Source: Pseudomonas sp.
Lineage (GTDB): Bacteria > Pseudomonadota > Gammaproteobacteria > Pseudomonadales > Pseudomonadaceae
NCBI RefSeq assembly: GCF_030150285.1
Contig: NZ_JASLGE010000101.1
Coordinates: 1-17,571, forward strand
Length of the DNA: 17,571 bases
Direction of reading: 5' to 3'
Shown: one piece after another, positions 13,695 to 17,571 of the stretch
Layout of the letters: each line of letters opens with the position of its first letter
Numbering within the stretch: position 1 is the first letter of the stretch
The notes under the pieces: model-generated
Database searches by the model: none
The model's input: the letters and a program-made list of their open reading frames with translations, nothing else
Told to the model about the DNA's origin: nothing
Position numbers and translations under genes: made by a program

Positions 13695-15737
13695 ATGGCG
13701 AGTTTGATCAACATCGGAATGTCGGGGCTGAACGCCAGCCAAGGGGCGTTGGCGACGGTCGGCAATAACATTGCCAACGCCAACACCTCGGGCTATTCGC
13801 GCCAGCAAGTCGTTCAGGGCAGCGCCGCGTCGCAGCAGGTGGGTGGGGTGTTTATCGGCACCGGCACCACCTTGGCGGACGTGCGCCGTGTCTACAATTC
13901 CTATCTCGACGCCCAGTTGCAAACCACCACGTCGCTGAACGGTGATGCCCAGGCTTACCTGGACCAGATTGGCTCGGTCGACAAATTACTGTCGGATAAG
14001 AGCACCGGCGTTTCGTCGGCGCTCAACAGCTTTTTCGCGTCCTTGCAAACCGCGGCGGGCGCGCCGGGGGATATGTCGTCGCGCCAGTTATTGCTGACCA
14101 GCGCGCAAACCCTGAGCAACCGTTTCAACTCGATCGCGACCCAGCTCAACCAGCAGAACGAAGGCCTTAACAGCCAGTTGGACACCTTGGCCTCAATGGT
14201 CAACCAGCACACGGCCACCATTGCCTCGCTGAACAAACAGATCACCCAGGCCACCACCGCCGGCAACACCCCGAACAACTTGCTGGATGCACGCAACGAA
14301 GCGGTGCGCACGCTCAATGAACTGGTCGGCGTGACCGTTCAGGAGCATGACAATGTGTACGACATCACCCTGGGTACCGGCCAGGCGCTGGTGCAGGGTG
14401 ACACGAGCAACACCTTGTCGGCGGTGCCGGGCAAAATCGACAAAAGCCAGTTCAGCATTCAAATCAACTACGCGCAGTCCAGCTCTGACGTCACCTCGGT
14501 GCTGACCGGCGGCAAGATGGGCGGCCTGCTGCGCTACCGCGAAGACGTATTGGCCCCGGCCATGAACGAGCTGGGCCGTACCGCCATTGTGGTGGCCGAC
14601 GCCATCAACCGCCAGTTGGGGCAAGGCCTGGACATGAACGGCGAGTTTGGCGCGTCGATGTTCAACAGCATCAACAGCGAGAAGGCCATCAGCCAGCGCA
14701 GCCTGGCCGCGACCGGCAATAACCCGGCGTCCGGCAACCTGAATGTCAGCATCACCAACAGCGGTGCGCTGACCACCTTTGACTACGAAGTAACGTTCTC
14801 CAGCAGCCAGGCCTACACGGTCAAACGTTCCGACGGCGCAAGCATGGGCCCGTTTGAACTGGGCAGCACCCCGCCAGCGGTGATCGATGGCTTCAGCCTG
14901 GACCTCAATGGCGCGGCGCTGAGCAAGGGTGACACGTTCAAAGTCAGCCCCACCCGCACCGGTGCGAGCGCCATCGGGGTGCAAATGACCGATGCCAACC
15001 AGTTGGCGTTTTCCGGGGTGCTGGTGTCGGGCGCGGGCGGTTCCAATTCGGGCACCGGTGCGGTGAGCGGCTTGAACCTGTCGGCACCGCTGGACATCTA
15101 TGGCGGTCAGGCGCTGGGCAAGGCCCAAGGTGATATCGAAGGCCTGCTGCCCGTGCGGCTGGCCTTTGGCGAGGTCAAGGACGGCGCGCAGAGTTACCGG
15201 GTGCTGAACGAAAAGGGCGAGGAAATCGCCAAGGGCACCCTCGTTCCTGGCCAGGACAATAAAGTCACCCTCAAAATCCCGATGACCAACGCGGATGGCA
15301 CGCCCATCAACAACGCCGACGGCACGCCCAAAACTGTCAATTTTGATGCCAGCCTCAGCGGTTCGCCGGCCAAGGGCGACACCTTCGACATCAAATTCAA
15401 CAAAGACGGCAAAGCGGACAATCGCAACGCCAACCAATTGATGGGCCTGCAAACCAAGGCCACCGTGGGCACCGCCGATGGTGGCGGGGTCAGCCTGGGC
15501 ACCTCGTACAGCCAATTGGTCTCCAAGGTGGGTGCCAAGGCCAGCCAGGCCGGGGTTGACGCCACGGCCAACAACGCGGCGCTGACCTATGCCAAGGAAA
15601 CCCGCAACTCGGTCTCCCAGGTCAACCTGGACGAAGAAGCGTCCAACCTGGTGAAGTTTCAGCAGTACTACACGGCATCGTCGCAGATCATCAAAGCGGC
15701 GCAAGAAACCTTCAGCACGCTGATCAACAGTCTTTAA
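13695..15737 (+). CDS. flgK: Flagellar hook-associated protein 1 FlgK
   Basis: FlgK forms the first hook-filament junction ring outside the cell. The 680-aa protein keeps the conserved ends: NNIANANTSGYSRQ near residues 24-37, and the C-terminal coiled-coil segment NLDEEASNLVKFQQYYTASSQIIKAAQ. It is about 130 residues longer than E. coli FlgK. The extra part lies in the surface-exposed middle (about 340-600) and contains two beta-rich stretches, each ending KGDTF and followed by an ANQL segment (residues 411-415 with 434-437; 560-564 with 579-582). A short tandem NADGTP repeat lies at 532-545. It starts 10 bp after flgJ. Confidence 0.97.
   Translation: MASLINIGMSGLNASQGALATVGNNIANANTSGYSRQQVVQGSAASQQVGGVFIGTGTTLADVRRVYNSYLDAQLQTTTSLNGDAQAYLDQIGSVDKLLSDKSTGVSSALNSFFASLQTAAGAPGDMSSRQLLLTSAQTLSNRFNSIATQLNQQNEGLNSQLDTLASMVNQHTATIASLNKQITQATTAGNTPNNLLDARNEAVRTLNELVGVTVQEHDNVYDITLGTGQALVQGDTSNTLSAVPGKIDKSQFSIQINYAQSSSDVTSVLTGGKMGGLLRYREDVLAPAMNELGRTAIVVADAINRQLGQGLDMNGEFGASMFNSINSEKAISQRSLAATGNNPASGNLNVSITNSGALTTFDYEVTFSSSQAYTVKRSDGASMGPFELGSTPPAVIDGFSLDLNGAALSKGDTFKVSPTRTGASAIGVQMTDANQLAFSGVLVSGAGGSNSGTGAVSGLNLSAPLDIYGGQALGKAQGDIEGLLPVRLAFGEVKDGAQSYRVLNEKGEEIAKGTLVPGQDNKVTLKIPMTNADGTPINNADGTPKTVNFDASLSGSPAKGDTFDIKFNKDGKADNRNANQLMGLQTKATVGTADGGGVSLGTSYSQLVSKVGAKASQAGVDATANNAALTYAKETRNSVSQVNLDEEASNLVKFQQYYTASSQIIKAAQETFSTLINSL
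15288..15329 (+). repeat. Short tandem repeat inside flgK
   Basis: Two 18-bp units (15288-15305 and 15312-15329) differ at two bases, both silent, and encode NADGTP twice with two residues between them. The copy looks like a small in-frame duplication in the surface-exposed part of FlgK. Confidence 0.7.
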
Positions 15738-15749
15738 GGGAGCCCGACG

Positions 15750-17339
15750 ATGCGTATTTCCACTGCCCAGTTTTATGAGTCGACCAGCGCCACCTACCAG
15801 AACAACTTCTCGTCGGTGATCAAGACCCAAGGCCAGATTGACTCCGGCGTGCGTATTCAGACAGCCGCCGATGACCCCGTTGGCGCGGCACGCCTGCTGC
15901 AGTTGCAACAGCAAAAAGCCATGTTGGGCCAGTACACCGCCAACATGAACAGCATCAAGGCTTCGTTGGGCAGCCAGGAAACGGTTCTGGACAGCATCAA
16001 CACCGCGCTGCAAAAAGCCGGTGAGCTGACGCTACGGGCGGGCGGTGCGACGGCCGACGCTGACCGCTTCGCCATCGCCAATGAGCTGGGCAGCCTCGAA
16101 GACCAGGTCTTCAGCCTGCTCAACAGCAAGGACGCGTCGGGCAACTACCTGTTCTCGGGCTCCAAGACCGACACGCCGCCTTACACCCGTAATAACGACA
16201 GCACCTACACCTACCAAGGCGACGACACACAGCTCAACCTGAAGGTGTCCGACACCTTGAACCTGGCCAGCAGTGACACGGCCAAAAGCTTTATGGAAGG
16301 CGCGGTCAACACGGGCCGTACCCAGGTGACGGCGCGGCCGCCGGTGAACAGCGACGGCGATGTGATTGCTGACAATGGCGCGGTGTCGGTGTCCGCTGGT
16401 TTGATCACCTCAAGCCCAGTGTTCAACAAGAGTTTTGCCGATGGCCAGCCCTATAAACTGGTGTTCACCAGCAGCACCCAGTACACGCTGATGGACGCCA
16501 ACGACAACGACATCACCGCTGAAGTGTCGAGCAACGGCGTGTTCGATTCGACCAAGGAGGGGGCTCACAGCCTCAACCTGCGCGGCGTGACGTTCGACAT
16601 CAACCTGAACCTCAAGGACATCCCGGCGGCTGACCGCGACGCGGCGGTGGCGGGGCATTCGTTTGACCTGCACGCCAAGCCCGACACCTTCAACACCTCG
16701 CGCACCCCGAGCAACCCGTCCACCGCGCAAATCACCGACTCACGCGTGGCTGATGCCCAGGTGTACAGCGACAGCTTCCCCAGCAATGGCGCGCTGATCA
16801 ATTTCACCAGCGAGACCGAGTACGAGGTGTATGCGCAGCCCGTCACGGCCAATAGCAAACCGATTACCAAAGCCAGCATGACGGGTGATTCGCTGACGGT
16901 CATGGGAGTCACGTTTGACTTCACCGGGCCGCGAGCGGCGGGCGACCAGTTCGTGGCCAGCGGCAACAACCACCAGAGCCAGAATGCCCTGGATACCCTG
17001 AGCCAGTTGCGTCAGGCGCTGAAAGTGCCGACCGACAAAGACCCCGCCGCGCTTCAGGCCCAGCGCGATGCCATCAACTCGGCGATTGGCAACCTGAAAA
17101 ACGCCAGTGCGGGCATCGACGCGGCCCGAGGGTCGATTGGTGCACGCTTGAAAGCAGTGGACCTCCAGGCCGATGAAAACATCAGCATGGGCCTGGCCAA
17201 CGACTCCACCACGGCGGCCATCGGCAACACTGACATGGCGGGGGCATCGATTGAACTGGCATTCCAGAAATCCATGCTCGAAGCCTCACAACTGGCCTTC
17301 GTCAAAATCGCCCAGCTGAGCCTGTTCAACCAGTTGTAA
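15750..17339 (+). CDS. flgL: Flagellar hook-associated protein 3 FlgL
   Basis: FlgL forms the second junction ring and is the platform for flagellin. The 529-aa protein has flagellin-like ends: MRISTAQFYESTSATYQNNF with GVRIQTAADDPVGAARLLQLQ at the N-terminus, and ASIELAFQKSMLEASQLAF with a final LSLFNQL at the C-terminus. E. coli FlgL is 317 aa. The extra residues sit between about 190 and 405 and hold two similar beta-rich modules (about 224-290 and 337-402), each with an FTS-x-T-x-Y core and a GVTFD strand. ATG 15750 has GGGAG upstream, 12 bp after flgK. No clear intrinsic terminator follows, but REP-like hairpins do. Flagellin itself is not in the window. Confidence 0.97.
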   Translation: MRISTAQFYESTSATYQNNFSSVIKTQGQIDSGVRIQTAADDPVGAARLLQLQQQKAMLGQYTANMNSIKASLGSQETVLDSINTALQKAGELTLRAGGATADADRFAIANELGSLEDQVFSLLNSKDASGNYLFSGSKTDTPPYTRNNDSTYTYQGDDTQLNLKVSDTLNLASSDTAKSFMEGAVNTGRTQVTARPPVNSDGDVIADNGAVSVSAGLITSSPVFNKSFADGQPYKLVFTSSTQYTLMDANDNDITAEVSSNGVFDSTKEGAHSLNLRGVTFDINLNLKDIPAADRDAAVAGHSFDLHAKPDTFNTSRTPSNPSTAQITDSRVADAQVYSDSFPSNGALINFTSETEYEVYAQPVTANSKPITKASMTGDSLTVMGVTFDFTGPRAAGDQFVASGNNHQSQNALDTLSQLRQALKVPTDKDPAALQAQRDAINSAIGNLKNASAGIDAARGSIGARLKAVDLQADENISMGLANDSTTAAIGNTDMAGASIELAFQKSMLEASQLAFVKIAQLSLFNQL

Positions 17340-17349
17340 TGGGGTGGGC

Positions 17350-17400
17350 TTGTAGTCGTTGCCGAAGGCTGCGATCGGTTGCGCAGCGATCGTAAAACCT
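17350..17400. repeat. REP-like hairpin after flgL, different class
   Basis: GCTGCG (17368-17373) pairs with CGCAGC (17382-17387) around an 8-nt loop, and GCGATCG occurs on both sides. The surrounding GCCGAAGGCTGCGATCG is a motif I recall from intergenic repeats of P. fluorescens strains. It is unrelated to the GCGAGC/GCTCGC REP class elsewhere in the window. It may stabilise or end the flg transcript. Confidence 0.6.
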
Positions 17401-17419
17401 GAGTCCTGGGTCTGACAGG

Positions 17420-17571
17420 TGGGCCGTGCGCCTGTGTACCGGGTACATATCCATTACGCGTGTTTAACCGAGCTATCGGTTTCGCTCTTACAGCGAGTCC
17501 CTTTTGTCAAACAGCCACAAAAGGAACCAAAAAGGCCTTGCCCCGACGTTCGGCCTTCGCTGCGCTCAGGT
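17420..17571. repeat. Left part of a dispersed Pseudomonas intergenic repeat, cut by the window end
   Basis: The sequence has the marks of a common Pseudomonas repeat as I remember it: GGGTACATATCC, then TCGCT-CTTAC-AGCGA (17482-17496), a CCTTTTGT/ACAAAAGG inverted repeat (17500-17524), GGAACCAAAAAGGCCTTGCCCC, and TTCGGCCTTCGCTGCGCTCAGG. No ORF with coding character is present. The right end is outside the window, so its full extent is unknown. Confidence 0.55.

Noticed and set aside
12275..16013. Long minus-strand open frames (467 and 606 codons) opposite flgJ, flgK and flgL
   Set aside because: They are antisense to well-conserved flagellar genes, have low-complexity His/Arg/Gln-rich translations, and arise from high-GC codon bias.

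Overview
The window looks like chromosomal DNA from a fluorescent-group Pseudomonas. The evidence is high-GC coding sequence, a phhA-phhB-phhC operon divergent from phhR, a Pseudomonas-style flgFGHIJKL operon behind a sigma-54 promoter, and several copies of the GCGAGC/GCTCGC REP/REPIN repeat in the gaps. It is mostly well-known core biology. The less explained parts are the aroP leader, a pair of tiny genes with an unusual hairpin between them, and the repeats.

Layout. Positions 1-562 hold no convincing complete gene: one solitary REP and the start of a structured leader. A 34-codon leader ORF (563-667) is followed by aroP (699-2120, aromatic amino acid permease) and a clear terminator. arfB (ribosome rescue hydrolase) follows on the same strand. 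On the minus strand come a YhhS/YfcJ-type MFS transporter (2644-3831) and, upstream of it, two very small genes (58 and 43 aa) separated by an 18-bp hairpin.

The phenylalanine/tyrosine block follows. phhA (phenylalanine 4-hydroxylase), phhB (pterin carbinolamine dehydratase) and phhC (aromatic aminotransferase) are on the minus strand, with the phhB stop and phhC start overlapping. phhR (ACT-PAS-AAA+-HTH activator of the TyrR type) is divergent on the plus strand. The shared intergenic region has a good TyrR/PhhR-like box and a weaker second one, both nearer phhA, and a REPIN only about 30 bp from the phhR start. AroP would import the substrate, PhhA with PhhB would convert Phe to Tyr while recycling the pterin cofactor, and PhhC would transaminate it. 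The link from PhhR to aroP is inference from other Pseudomonas; no box was found at aroP.

The right half (8935-17339) is one tight operon from a canonical sigma-54 promoter: flgF and flgG (proximal and distal rod), flgH and flgI (L and P rings), flgJ (rod cap/peptidoglycan hydrolase), flgK and flgL (hook-filament junction). The gaps are 10-44 bp. flgBCDE is not directly upstream; the phh/phhR block is. FlgK and FlgL are much longer than the enterobacterial proteins because of extra beta-rich central modules. The last 230 bp contain a REP-like hairpin and what looks like a dispersed Pseudomonas intergenic repeat cut off by the window end.
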